From the NCBI RefSeq assembly GCF_026810445.1, contig NZ_CP113949.1:3286001-3350000 (forward strand): a DNA stretch of 64,000 nt, given 5' to 3'. Under the pieces are notes generated by a model, which did not search any database, was not told the origin of the DNA, and worked only from the letters and a program-made list of their open reading frames with translations. Below are positions 55,992 through 64,000 of this stretch, piece by piece. Position 1 is the first letter of the stretch. The number at the start of each line of letters is the position of its first letter. This DNA is from Pseudomonas sp. BSw22131 (GTDB lineage: Bacteria > Pseudomonadota > Gammaproteobacteria > Pseudomonadales > Pseudomonadaceae). The position numbers were made by a program, and so were the translations under genes.

Positions 55992-58370
55992 CTACTTCCT
56001 TAACGTGGCGTTTAACCGTTCCTCGAGCGAGGTGAGAATTTTCTGCGTTGCAGCGTTAGTCTCATCGTCAGTAAGAGTGCGCGATGGATGTTGCCAGGTC
56101 AAGCCGACTGCAAGGCTTTTTCTATGCGGATCAATGCCTTTACCCTGATAAACATCAAATAGCCTGAGGTCTGTGAGCCACTCCCCTGCATTTTCTCGGA
56201 TTACAGCCATCATCGCACTGGATGCGACGTCGCGATCAGCCAGCAACGCCAGGTCTCGGCGCACCTCAGGGAAACGCGACAATTCATGGAATTTCGGCAA
56301 GCGACCTGTGGCAACCTCCGCGAGCACCAGCTCAAAAACGAAAACGGGACGGTCCAGCCCCAGCGTTTTCGACAGCTCAGGGTGCAGCGTTCCGATGAAA
56401 CCTACTTCACGCCCGTCACGCTCGATGCGGGCAGTCTGGCCCGGATGCAGAGCAGGATGGTGACCTGACGAAAAGGTGAAATCATCCAGCGCGCCGGCGA
56501 AACCCAGCACCGCTTCTACGTCGGCCTTGACGTCGAAGAAGTCGACCGCGTCCCGGCCTTGCGCCCAGCCTTCTGGCAGGCGGCTACCGCAAATGACACC
56601 CGCCAGCATTGGCTCTTGCTTCAGCCCATCAAGCTGACCGACAAAACGCAGACCACTTTCGAAAAGGCGAACACGATCTTGCTGCCGGTTGAGGTTGTGC
56701 TGCAGCGCTTTCACCAACCCGGGCCACAACGACGACCGCATTGCTGCCATATCATTGGAAATAGGGTTCGCCAGCAGCAGCGGCTCTGCGCCCGGGCTGA
56801 ACAGTTCAAACCATTTTGGATCAATGAAGCTGTACGTGATTGCTTCCTGATAACCGCGGGCCACTAACAGGCGGCGAAGTGCCGGCAATTCGCCCTTGGA
56901 CTCAGACTTCGCCTGCGGCGCCAAACGCGCTTGCGGATAACGAACCGGCAAGCGGTTGTAACCATAAAGCCGCGCCAGCTCTTCGATCAGATCGACTTCA
57001 AGCGTGATATCGAACCTGTGGCTTGGTACTTCGACACGCCACTGCCCCGCCACTTCCGACGAAATCTTGAGATCCAGTGCAGTCAGCAAACGCTCGACTT
57101 CAGCCGTTTCAATCTTCAGACCCAGCATTTGCTCGATGCGGTCTGCACGTAAGATAACCGGGGCTACAGAAGGCAAATTGCTTTCGCTCACTGACTCAGT
57201 GACAGGACCTGCTTCACCGCCAGTGATTTCAATCAGCAAACCAGTTGCACGCTCCATGGCTTCGCGGGCGAGCTGCCAGTCGACACCACGCTCATAACGA
57301 TGGGACGCATCGGTGTGCAAGCCATACGAACGGGCCTTGCCAGCGACGGAAATCGGCTCGAAGAAGGCACTTTCGAGAAAGATGTCACGCGTTGTCGCCG
57401 TAACACCGCTGTGCTCGCCACCCATGACGCCAGCAATCGCCAGCGCACGTTGATGGTCGGCGATTAACAGCGTATCTGCACGCAGACTGACTTCCTGACC
57501 GTCGAGCAGGACGAGCTTCTCGCCCTCCTCTGCCATACGTACACGGATGCCGCCGTTAATCTCGGCAAGGTCAAACGCGTGCAGCGGCTGACCGAGTTCA
57601 AGCATCACGTAATTGGTGATATCCACCGCCGCGTCAATGCTGCGCACGTCGGAACGGCGAAGGCGCTCGACCATCCAAAGCGGCGTAGGGCGCGACAGAT
57701 CGACATTGCGAATGACACGACCCAGATAACGCGGGCAAGCAGCCGGCGCAAGGACTTCAACTGAGCGCACTTCATCGTGTGTAGCCGGCACTGCGCTAAC
57801 GTAAGGACGTGTCACGGTTGCGTCATAAAGGGCGCCCACTTCACGCGCAAGCCCGGCGACGGACAGACAGTCGCCGCGGTTCGGCGTCAAGTCGACTTCG
57901 ATGCTGGCGTCGTCTAGTTCCAGATAGATGCGGAAGTCCTGACCCACTGGGGCGTCGGCAGAGAGCTCCATGAGACCGTCATTGCCTTCACCCACCTGCA
58001 GCTCTGACTGGGAGCACAGCATGCCGTTGGATTCGACACCACGCAGCCTGGCTTTCTTGATCTTGAAGTCGCCGGGCAACTCAGCGCCGATCATCGCAAA
58101 AGGAATCTTCAGGCCTGGACGCACGTTGGGGGCACCACAGACAACCTGAAAGGTTTCCGAGCCATTGCTGACCTGACAAACACGCAGTTTGTCTGCATCA
58201 GGATGCTGCTCTGTGCTGAGCACTTCGCCCACGACCACACCGCTGAAAACACCAGCTGCCGGGGTGACGCTGTCGACCTCCAGACCAGCCATCGACAGAC
58301 GAGCAACCAGCTCGTCGCGCGATACTTGCGGGCTTACCCAGCCACGCAACCATTGTTCACTGAATTTCAT
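55992..58370 (-). CDS. pheT: Phenylalanyl-tRNA synthetase beta subunit
   Basis: A 792-residue beta subunit of the (alpha-beta)2 enzyme. It has the N-terminal tRNA-binding domain (VVVGEVLSTEQHPDADKLRV, CGAPNVRPG), the B3/B4 editing region, the B5 DNA-binding-like part, the catalytic-like core (FEPISVAGKARSYGLHTDAS) and a C-terminal ferredoxin-fold anticodon-binding domain (FPEVRRDLALLADRDV to ERLNATLRK). Length is normal. It follows pheS by 82 bp. Confidence 0.96.
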   Translation of the reverse strand: MKFSEQWLRGWVSPQVSRDELVARLSMAGLEVDSVTPAAGVFSGVVVGEVLSTEQHPDADKLRVCQVSNGSETFQVVCGAPNVRPGLKIPFAMIGAELPGDFKIKKARLRGVESNGMLCSQSELQVGEGNDGLMELSADAPVGQDFRIYLELDDASIEVDLTPNRGDCLSVAGLAREVGALYDATVTRPYVSAVPATHDEVRSVEVLAPAACPRYLGRVIRNVDLSRPTPLWMVERLRRSDVRSIDAAVDITNYVMLELGQPLHAFDLAEINGGIRVRMAEEGEKLVLLDGQEVSLRADTLLIADHQRALAIAGVMGGEHSGVTATTRDIFLESAFFEPISVAGKARSYGLHTDASHRYERGVDWQLAREAMERATGLLIEITGGEAGPVTESVSESNLPSVAPVILRADRIEQMLGLKIETAEVERLLTALDLKISSEVAGQWRVEVPSHRFDITLEVDLIEELARLYGYNRLPVRYPQARLAPQAKSESKGELPALRRLLVARGYQEAITYSFIDPKWFELFSPGAEPLLLANPISNDMAAMRSSLWPGLVKALQHNLNRQQDRVRLFESGLRFVGQLDGLKQEPMLAGVICGSRLPEGWAQGRDAVDFFDVKADVEAVLGFAGALDDFTFSSGHHPALHPGQTARIERDGREVGFIGTLHPELSKTLGLDRPVFVFELVLAEVATGRLPKFHELSRFPEVRRDLALLADRDVASSAMMAVIRENAGEWLTDLRLFDVYQGKGIDPHRKSLAVGLTWQHPSRTLTDDETNAATQKILTSLEERLNATLRK

Positions 58371-58452
58371 CCTGCTCTCCTAATCAATTCTTTACTGACA
58401 TACGACCCGGGCGATACGAGAAGGCCGCCGGCACGGTGCCCTTCCCCTACGC

Positions 58453-59469
<1,017 letters not shown>

Positions 59470-59487
59470 TTACAGACTCCAGATACA

Positions 59488-59523
59488 AAATAGGGGAAGA
59501 GCTGAAAGGCTCTTCCCCTATTT
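59488..59523 (-). terminator. Strong hairpin between rplT and pheS
   Basis: A perfect 15-bp stem (AAATAGGGGAAGAGC and its complement) with a six-base loop ends in a U-rich run, only 18 bp before the pheS start. It may terminate most infC-rplT transcripts or act as an attenuator for pheST. No Phe-rich leader peptide was found. Confidence 0.75.
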
Positions 59524-59573
59524 ATGACGTTTAACACCGAACCTCGAGAGAAGGCCCGATGATTGCCGGGGAC

Positions 59574-59930
59574 TTAGGCCAAGGTGGCTTTAGCTTTCTC
59601 GACAATCGCAGCAAACGCCGCTTTTTCGTTCACTGCCAGATCAGCCAGGACCTTGCGGTCAATCTCGATCGACGCTTTTTTCAGGCCAGCGATGAAACGG
59701 CTGTAGGACAGACCGTTGATACGCGCACCAGCGTTGATACGAGCGATCCACAGAGCGCGGAACTGACGTTTTTTCTGACGACGGTCACGGTAGGCGTATT
59801 GGCCGGCCTTGATAACCGCTTGCTTGGCAACACGGAATACGCGTGAACGCGCGCCGTAGTAGCCTTTAGCAAGTTTCAGAATTTTCTTGTGACGCTTACG
59901 CGCCATGACGCCACGCTTAACACGAGCCAT
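59574..59930 (-). CDS. rplT: 50S ribosomal protein L20
   Basis: A 118-residue, very basic 23S rRNA-binding protein starting [20 protein letters not shown] and containing [20 protein letters not shown], both hallmarks of L20. In many gamma-proteobacteria L20 represses translation of its own operon. It follows rpmI by 29 bp. Confidence 0.97.
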   Translation of the reverse strand: MARVKRGVMARKRHKKILKLAKGYYGARSRVFRVAKQAVIKAGQYAYRDRRQKKRQFRALWIARINAGARINGLSYSRFIAGLKKASIEIDRKVLADLAVNEKAAFAAIVEKAKATLA

Positions 59931-59959
59931 GAGTAACTTCCTCTATATCTTGATCAAAA

Positions 59960-60154
59960 TTAACGAAGGCGCAGCATTCGCTCGACTTTTGCCACGTCAG
60001 ACGGATGCAGCAAGCTGCTACCGCGCAGTTGACGCTTACGCTTGGTCGACATTTTGGTCAGGATGTGGCTCTTGAAAGCATGTTTGTGCTTGATGCCGTT
60101 AGCAGTTTTCAAAAACCGCTTAGCTGCACCACTTTTAGTCTTCATCTTTGGCAT
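59960..60154 (-). CDS. rpmI: 50S ribosomal protein L35
   Basis: A 64-residue basic protein, [20 protein letters not shown]..., with the C-terminal [15 protein letters not shown] typical of L35. It lies between infC and rplT in the standard order. Confidence 0.97.
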   Translation of the reverse strand: MPKMKTKSGAAKRFLKTANGIKHKHAFKSHILTKMSTKRKRQLRGSSLLHPSDVAKVERMLRLR

Positions 60155-60214
60155 GTTCGGATACTCCGCATTCAGTTGATAAACATAACCGCAAGGCCTG
60201 CCGTGCCCTGGTGG

Positions 60215-60760
60215 TTATTTCTTCTTTTTCGGGGCGATGACCATGATTAGCTGGCGTCCTTCCATCTTAGGATGCTGTTCAACGGTACCGTATTCGAGCA
60301 AGTCACCTTCAACCCGCTTCAACAGTTCCATGCCCAGCTCCTGGTGGGCCATCTCACGACCGCGGAATCTTAACGACACCTTGGCCCTGTCCCCGTCACT
60401 CAGGAAACGTACCAGGTTGCGTAGTTTTACCTGGTAATCCCCTTCCTCCGTCCCTGGACGAAACTTGATTTCTTTAACCTGGATCTGCTTCTGGTTTTTC
60501 TTGGCGGCAGCAACCTGTTTCTTCTTCTCGAAGATCGATTTGCCGTAGTCCATCAGTTTGCAAACAGGAGGTACTGCATCGGCAGAAATTTCTACCAGAT
60601 CCAGTTTGGCCTCTTCAGCCTTAAGAAGCGCGTCTTCAATTGACACAATCCCAAGCTGTTCTCCCTCAGCCCCAATTAACCGAACCTCGCGTGCCGAGAT
60701 ATTCTCGTTGATCGGGGCCTTCGGTGCAGCTCGTTTATCTTGTCTCATTTCACGCTTAAT
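60215..60760 (-). CDS. infC: Translation initiation factor IF-3 (AUU start)
   Basis: A 181-residue IF-3 with the N-terminal domain ([20 protein letters not shown]), linker helix and C-terminal domain ([20 protein letters not shown]). I place the start at an ATT at 60760, four codons before the first ATG (60748). It has GGAGTAATTACT upstream at correct spacing, and infC genes conventionally start with AUU for autoregulation. The ribosome site overlaps the thrS stop, so the two are coupled. Confidence 0.93.
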   Translation of the reverse strand: MKREMRQDKRAAPKAPINENISAREVRLIGAEGEQLGIVSIEDALLKAEEAKLDLVEISADAVPPVCKLMDYGKSIFEKKKQVAAAKKNQKQIQVKEIKFRPGTEEGDYQVKLRNLVRFLSDGDRAKVSLRFRGREMAHQELGMELLKRVEGDLLEYGTVEQHPKMEGRQLIMVIAPKKKK

Positions 60761-60765
60761 AGTAA

Positions 60766-62688
60766 TTACTCCGAATCTTGGCGACCACGCCGGGAAACCG
60801 CTTGTGCAAGAAACTCCGAGAATTGGGCGACCGGCATCGAGCCAAGGTCTGCGCCTTCACGGGTACGCACAGCGACAGTTTGCGTTTCAACCTCCCGATC
60901 TCCGATTACCAGAAGATAGGGAACCTTGAGCAAAGTATGCTCGCGGATTTTAAAGCCGATCTTTTCATTTCTCAAGTCGGACTTGGCACGAAACCCGCTT
61001 TCAGCCAAAGTTTTTTCCACTTCAAGGGCAAAATCTGCCTGTTTGTCAGTGATATTGAGGATCACTGCCTGAGTTGGAGCCAACCAAGCCGGAAATGCGC
61101 CTTCATAGTGCTCGATCAGAATTCCGATGAAGCGCTCGAAAGAGCCGAGAATCGCGCGGTGCAGCATCACTGGATGCTTGCGACCGTTGTCTTCGGTGAC
61201 GAATTCGGCACCCAGACGTACAGGCAGGTTGAAATCGAGCTGCAATGTACCGCATTGCCACACGCGACCCAAGCAATCCTTCAAGGAGAATTCGATTTTA
61301 GGGCCGTAGAAGGCACCCTCACCCGGCTGCAAATCGTAAGGCAGCCCAGCGCTGTCGAGTGCGGCAGCCAGTGCAGCTTCTGCACGATCCCACAATTCGT
61401 CTGAACCTACGCGCTTCTCGGGACGAGTCGAAAGCTTGAGCTCGATATCCTTGAAGCCAAAATCTTCGTAGACAGCCAGCGTCAGCTTGATGAATGCCGC
61501 CGACTCTGCCTGCATTTGATCTTCAGTGCAGAAAATGTGGGCGTCATCCTGGGTAAAGCCACGCACACGCATGATGCCGTGCAGCGCGCCCGAAGGCTCA
61601 TTGCGGTGACACGCGCCAAATTCAGCCAGACGCAACGGCAACTCGCGGTAGCTTTTCAGGCCTTGATTGAAGACCTGCACGTGACACGGGCAGTTCATCG
61701 GCTTGATGGCGTAGTCGCGGCTCTCGGACTGAGTGGTGAACATGTTGTCGGCGTAGTTGGCCCAATGGCCAGACTTCTCCCACAGGGAGCGATCAACCAC
61801 TTGCGGAGTCTTGATCTCCAGATACCCGTTGTCGTGCTGCACCTTGCGCATGTACTGCTCGAGCACTTGATAAAGGGTCCAGCCGTTGGGGTGCCAGAAC
61901 ACCATGCCCGGTGCTTCTTCCTGGGTATGAAACAGGCCCAGACGTTTGCCAATCTTGCGATGATCGCGCTTTTCGGCCTCTTCGATACGCAGAACGTAAG
62001 CTGCGAGCTGCTTTTTGTCAGCCCAGGCGGTGCCATAGACGCGCTGCAACTGTTCGTTCTTGGCGTCGCCGCGCCAGTAAGCGCCAGACAGCTTGGTCAA
62101 CTTGAACGACTTCAGAAAACGCGTGTTCGGCACGTGCGGGCCGCGGCACATGTCTACGTATTCTTCGTGGTAGTACAGCCCCATGGTCTGCTGTTCTGGC
62201 ATGTCTTCGACAAGGCGCAGCTTGTAGTCTTCATGACGGGCGGTGAACACGTCGATCACTTCGGCGCGCGGCGTGACCTTCTTGATGACGTCGTAATCTT
62301 TTTCAATCAGCTGCTGCATGCGCTGCTCGATCGCCAGCAGATCATCAGGCGTGAACGGGCGCTCGTAAGCGATATCGTAATAAAAGCCATCATCGATGAC
62401 CGGACCAATGACCATCTTTGCAGTGGGGTACAGCTGCTTGACGGCGTGACCGACCAAGTGGGCGCAGGAGTGGCGAATGATCTCCAGGCCTTCCTGATCT
62501 TTGGGGGTGATGATTTGCAGGCTTGCGTCAGCATCAATCATGTCGCTGGCGTCGACCAGTGTTCCGTTGACCTTGCCGGCTACGGTGGCCTTGGCCAGAC
62601 CAGCACCAATGGAAAGCGCAACCTCGGCTACGGAAACCGGGTGATCGAACGAACGATGACTGCCGTCGGGAAGAGTAATGGTGGGCAT
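60766..62688 (-). CDS. thrS: Threonyl-tRNA synthetase
   Basis: A 640-residue class II synthetase. It has an N-terminal TGS domain ([20 protein letters not shown]), an editing domain with the HxxxH pattern ([16 protein letters not shown]), a catalytic core with [10 protein letters not shown] and [20 protein letters not shown], and a C-terminal anticodon domain. GAGAGGAGGCGCC precedes the ATG at 62688; eleven in-frame residues upstream are rejected. First gene of the block. Confidence 0.97.
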   Translation of the reverse strand: MPTITLPDGSHRSFDHPVSVAEVALSIGAGLAKATVAGKVNGTLVDASDMIDADASLQIITPKDQEGLEIIRHSCAHLVGHAVKQLYPTAKMVIGPVIDDGFYYDIAYERPFTPDDLLAIEQRMQQLIEKDYDVIKKVTPRAEVIDVFTARHEDYKLRLVEDMPEQQTMGLYYHEEYVDMCRGPHVPNTRFLKSFKLTKLSGAYWRGDAKNEQLQRVYGTAWADKKQLAAYVLRIEEAEKRDHRKIGKRLGLFHTQEEAPGMVFWHPNGWTLYQVLEQYMRKVQHDNGYLEIKTPQVVDRSLWEKSGHWANYADNMFTTQSESRDYAIKPMNCPCHVQVFNQGLKSYRELPLRLAEFGACHRNEPSGALHGIMRVRGFTQDDAHIFCTEDQMQAESAAFIKLTLAVYEDFGFKDIELKLSTRPEKRVGSDELWDRAEAALAAALDSAGLPYDLQPGEGAFYGPKIEFSLKDCLGRVWQCGTLQLDFNLPVRLGAEFVTEDNGRKHPVMLHRAILGSFERFIGILIEHYEGAFPAWLAPTQAVILNITDKQADFALEVEKTLAESGFRAKSDLRNEKIGFKIREHTLLKVPYLLVIGDREVETQTVAVRTREGADLGSMPVAQFSEFLAQAVSRRGRQDSE

Positions 62689-63086
62689 GGCGCCTCCTCT
62701 CCTAGTGGTGACCCCTACCAAAGGTCACGTGGGTGGGATAGTGCCAGTAACGCGATTCGGCGGTGTGCCTGCCTCACAGTGGCAGGAGCCTTGAGGCCAA
62801 CCTGTTAACGAACCGCAGTGACTGGAATTAACGATTTCAAAAAATAGGGTCTGCGCCGAGCCAAGTAGCCGCTCGCAAGTTTTCAGGAAATCCGCAGGAC
62901 GCGCATCCTAGCACAGCCAATCGTCAGACAGGCGGTCCGAAGCCACGCTATTACGCATTCAGCTTCTTGTAGAGCCCGGAAGAAACCTGCGCTCGGTGAA
63001 CTGCCGGCATTCATCGCCGTCAGATTACCCGTAACCCCCGTTCAAGGCTGTCGATATCACGGCCCATAGACAAGAAGGAAACCACC
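62689..63086. other. thrS leader and intergenic region
   Basis: About 400 bp between divergent genes. No tRNA-like or terminator structure was obvious beyond the thrS ribosome site. The right part holds AAGAAGG ahead of the small secreted protein at 63087. Confidence 0.35.
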
Positions 63087-63401
63087 ATGAATCTTCTACG
63101 TGCTGTTGCCCTGCTGACCCCACTGGCGCTGGCTTTCCCTTTGAGTGCGCATGCCGCGATGGATGCCAAGACCAAAACCACCTACATGAACGAGTGCGCA
63201 GCCGCCGCCACCCAGAACAATCCGGGCATGGACGCAAAAGCAGTTCAAACCCACTGTGAGTGCGGCGCCCAGCAGATCAACAAAAGCTTTACCGACAAGG
63301 AGATCGCATCCTTGAGTGATACGAACAAGGCGCCGATCCCGGAATTGACTGCGCGCTTGCAAAAAAACGTCGGTGAGCACTGTCTACCGAGCAAAAAATA
63401 A
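63087..63401 (+). CDS. Small secreted cysteine-containing protein
   Basis: A 104-residue exported protein with a signal peptide (NLLRAVALLTPLALAFPLSA, cleavage near HAA) and a mature helical domain with four cysteines (NECAAAAT, HCECGAQQ, EHCLPSKK) that could form two disulphides. It has no enzymatic motif and no family I can name. AAGAAGGAAACC precedes the ATG. It is monocistronic and divergent from thrS. Confidence 0.7.
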   Translation: MNLLRAVALLTPLALAFPLSAHAAMDAKTKTTYMNECAAAATQNNPGMDAKAVQTHCECGAQQINKSFTDKEIASLSDTNKAPIPELTARLQKNVGEHCLPSKK

Positions 63402-63698
63402 AAAATTTACATTTCTGCGGATTTTGGATGATCACTCAGGATGATCAAGCGTCAGATGAACGCTGAACCCCTCGTAAATCAAGGCGTCCAGCGGTCCGTC
63501 AGTGATGGATTGCAGCAGAAATCCGCAGTCAAAAAACCAGTGATAGAAATCAATTTCGCGTCAATATTTCCGGCAGTTGCGCAAAGTTGTTACTGAAAAA
63601 GTTCTGCATTCGCACAATTCGACTATGATAGCCGGGTGTGCCCAGTTGGCCTGAGCAGCACAGTACTACTGAAAAAATTATGTTCTTGGAGATACACC
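63402..63698. promoter_or_regulatory. Cold-shock gene upstream region
   Basis: About 300 bp before the cold-shock gene, containing its promoter and a likely long 5' UTR. GACTATGATAG near 63622 could be a -10 region. CTTGGAG is the ribosome site at 63686. Confidence 0.35.
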
Positions 63699-63911
63699 AT
63701 GTCTAATCGCCAAACCGGCACCGTAAAATGGTTCAACGATGAAAAAGGCTTCGGCTTTATCACTCCACAGGGTGGCGGTGACGACCTGTTCGTACACTTC
63801 AAAGCTATCGAAAGCGACGGTTTCAAAAGCCTGAAAGAAGGCCAGACCGTTTCGTTCGTGGCTGAGAAAGGCCAAAAGGGCATGCAAGCTGCTCAGGTTC
63901 GCGCGGAGTAA
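63699..63911 (+). CDS. Cold-shock protein, CspA family
   Basis: A 70-residue single cold-shock domain with RNA-binding motifs [12 protein letters not shown] (RNP1) and DLFVHF (RNP2), starting MSNRQTGTV. It acts as an RNA chaperone; P. fluorescens/P. syringae relatives are called CapB or CspA. The ATG at 63699 follows CTTGGAG; 21 in-frame upstream residues are untranslated leader. A strong terminator follows at 63927. Confidence 0.95.
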   Translation: MSNRQTGTVKWFNDEKGFGFITPQGGGDDLFVHFKAIESDGFKSLKEGQTVSFVAEKGQKGMQAAQVRAE

Positions 63912-63926
63912 TCCGAGCGTTCTAAA

Positions 63927-63951
63927 AAAACCCCGTCATGGACGGGGTTTT
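63927..63951 (+). terminator. Terminator of cold-shock gene
   Basis: AAAACCCCGTC / GACGGGGTTTT stem with a three-base loop and a run of seven T, 15 bp after the stop codon. Confidence 0.92.
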
Positions 63952-64000
63952 TTTATGCCTGCAACAAACTGGTGTTACCCGCAGTTGACGCGATTCACGC

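Overview
The window looks like a Pseudomonas chromosome, probably from the P. syringae/P. fluorescens lineage. The right end carries the translation block thrS-infC-rpmI-rplT-pheS-pheT-ihfA-merR followed by tRNA-Pro(GGG), an order I associate with Pseudomonas. Fragments of a rulB-type Y-family polymerase and several large chemoreceptors fit the same genus. No database search was possible, so the species is an inference.

Layout. 1-2.8 kb: small conserved hypothetical genes and a HAD phosphatase. 2.8-9.0 kb (minus): a sugar import operon (ATPase, permease, binding protein, LacI-type regulator, xylulokinase-like kinase) preceded by a LacI-type palindrome. 9.3-10.8 kb (minus): five very small genes, two of recognisable type (DUF2934, DUF883). 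11-13.3 kb: a TonB-dependent siderophore-type receptor with a Fur-box-like site and a terminator. 13.4-19.3 kb: a decay zone with a triply damaged chemoreceptor, a response-regulator fragment and a truncated alpha/beta hydrolase, around intact metallophosphoesterase and HBM-type chemoreceptor genes. 19.6-24 kb: a PiT phosphate transporter, a pyruvate-kinase-like protein and a CHAD protein, with a weak Pho-box-like site upstream. 24-32 kb: two nucleases (one clearly secreted), a Nudix hydrolase, a chemoreceptor and a GAF-PAS-GGDEF-EAL protein. 33-38.5 kb: two further chemoreceptors, each preceded by an orphan 3' fragment of rulB, then two tiny secreted glycine-rich proteins.

38.9-55.2 kb is a 16.2-kb genomic island. 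It is bounded by 88-bp direct repeats (87/88 identical) that contain the 3' end of tRNA-Pro and its terminator. The catalytic tail of a tyrosine integrase lies just outside the left repeat. The cargo includes a Crp-like regulator with a BLUF blue-light sensor, a complete tonB-exbB-exbD-receptor-histidine acid phosphatase operon, an arginase-family enzyme, an aldo-keto reductase/TetR pair, a damaged IS1182-like element carrying a GNAT acetyltransferase, and two related ~186-bp MITEs that share that element's terminal repeats.

The most notable system is the TonB-phosphatase operon (42.6-48.2 kb). Its promoter carries a Pho box matching the consensus at all 14 repeat positions, with a TATATT -10 element ten bases further on. 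I infer a phosphate-starvation-induced machine that uses its own TonB energiser for an outer-membrane receptor working with a secreted phytase-like phosphatase, plausibly for phytate or another organophosphate. Together with the PiT-CHAD cluster, this gives the window two candidate phosphate loci.

The core translation block from 55 kb rightward is ordinary.
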